DNA of 64,000 bases from Mycolicibacter terrae. GTDB taxonomy: Bacteria; Actinomycetota; Actinomycetes; Mycobacteriales; Mycobacteriaceae. The number at the start of each line of letters is the position of its first letter. The first letter of the stretch is position 1. Of the stretch, positions 63,779 through 64,000 are shown piece after piece. Under the pieces are notes generated by a model. That model saw only the letters and a program-made list of their open reading frames with translations, made no database searches and was not told the DNA's origin. Both the position numbers and the translations under genes were made by a program. Location of the stretch: NCBI RefSeq assembly GCF_010727125.1, contig NZ_AP022564.1:992001-1056000 (forward strand), written 5' to 3'.

Positions 63779-64000
63779 GTGAACAACACCGAGCCGGGTT
63801 CGCGGGCCGGGGCGCGGTTCGGCCCCTACCGGCTGGAGCGCTTGTTGGGTCACGGCGTCGTGGGTGAGGTCTACCGGGCTGAGGACACCCGCAGTGACGA
63901 GATGGTGGCGCTGAAACTGATCTCGGAGTCGTTCTCCGGCGACGAGGCGTTCCGCAGCCGACTCGAGGACGAGGCCGAGGCCGCCGGTCAGCTGACCGAA
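63779..64000 (+). CDS. Serine/threonine protein kinase, PknD-like (partial, N-terminus)
   Basis: The first 74 codons of a kinase running off the right edge. After FGPYRLERLLGHG the P-loop reads GHGVVGEVYRAED, the ATP-binding Lys is in VALKLI, and the C-helix Glu in LEDEAEAAGQL. N-terminus and position beside pst genes match PknD of M. tuberculosis. The glycine loop has VV where GM is usual. GTG start with GAAGGGAG site. Confidence 0.85.
   Translation, partial: MNNTEPGSRAGARFGPYRLERLLGHGVVGEVYRAEDTRSDEMVALKLISESFSGDEAFRSRLEDEAEAAGQLTE

Overview
The window is a high-GC chromosomal segment from a non-tuberculous mycobacterium (Mycobacteriaceae). Evidence includes an antigen 85-type mycolyltransferase, a cutinase-like secreted esterase, an MPT63-family secreted protein, a mycolic-acid-type SAM methyltransferase, the AccA3/AccD5/AccE acyl-CoA carboxylase genes, a 13E12/DUF222 HNH protein, PstS lipoproteins of PstS1 and PstS3 type, and the start of a PknD-like kinase. 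From memory of the M. tuberculosis H37Rv map, the order accA3-sufE-sseA-maf-accE5-accD5 // birA-PH protein-GtrA-purK-purE-fadE25 is conserved. No tRNA, rRNA or CRISPR array was seen.

Layout. 1-5.5 kb: a cytochrome b/sulfite-oxidase-type fusion, an intact IS481-family insertion with terminal inverted repeats and a 6-bp target duplication, small conserved proteins, a lipoprotein, and a DJ-1/PfpI gene. 5.5-11 kb: a molybdopterin oxidoreductase that has lost its N-terminal Fe-S cysteines, a hemerythrin with a 51-aa membrane protein, and a divergent antigen 85-like/cutinase-like pair. 11-16.7 kb: a signalling block (STAS, GAF-ANTAR, STAS-HATPase, PAS-ANTAR) enclosing two glycosyltransferases. 16.9-24 kb: MPT63-like protein, a ThDP enzyme, a methyltransferase with a CDGSH protein, MerR/Hsp20 (18-kDa antigen type), a J-domain protein, and a mycolic-acid-type methyltransferase. 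24-28 kb: an operon of membrane protein, gluconate-dehydrogenase-subunit-3-like protein, GMC oxidoreductase and SDR. 28-32.8 kb: a ChaB-like gene leading into a compact Mrp cation/proton antiporter operon. 33-38.8 kb: HAD phosphatase, KatE catalase, a second STAS gene, an iron-containing redox enzyme divergent from an F420-dependent enzyme, and a UsfY-like protein. 38.8-52.8 kb: acyl-CoA carboxylase, sulfur and purine housekeeping genes, interrupted between accD5 and birA by a 13E12 gene, a stand-alone LigD-type polymerase and a broken esterase. 52.9-64 kb: pta-ackA and a phosphate-uptake cluster (pstS-pstB-pstS-pstC-pstA, divergent pstS3, pknD-like).

The most striking theme is regulatory. 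About ten promoters fit the mycobacterial SigF pattern GTTT-N15-17-GGGTA(N), each placed correctly before a gene. Several lie so close to the start codon that the mRNA should be leaderless. Target genes fit a general-stress regulon: hemerythrin, ChaB-like/Mrp, a catalase (weaker site), F420 and GMC redox enzymes, glycosyltransferases and a UsfY-like protein. The partner-switching type proteins (two STAS paralogues sharing an upstream sequence, and a STAS-HATPase fusion) and two ANTAR proteins could belong to the control layer of the same response, which is inference. The UsfY-like gene sits beside accA3, where M. tuberculosis carries usfY-rsbW-sigF, yet neither rsbW nor sigF is in this window.
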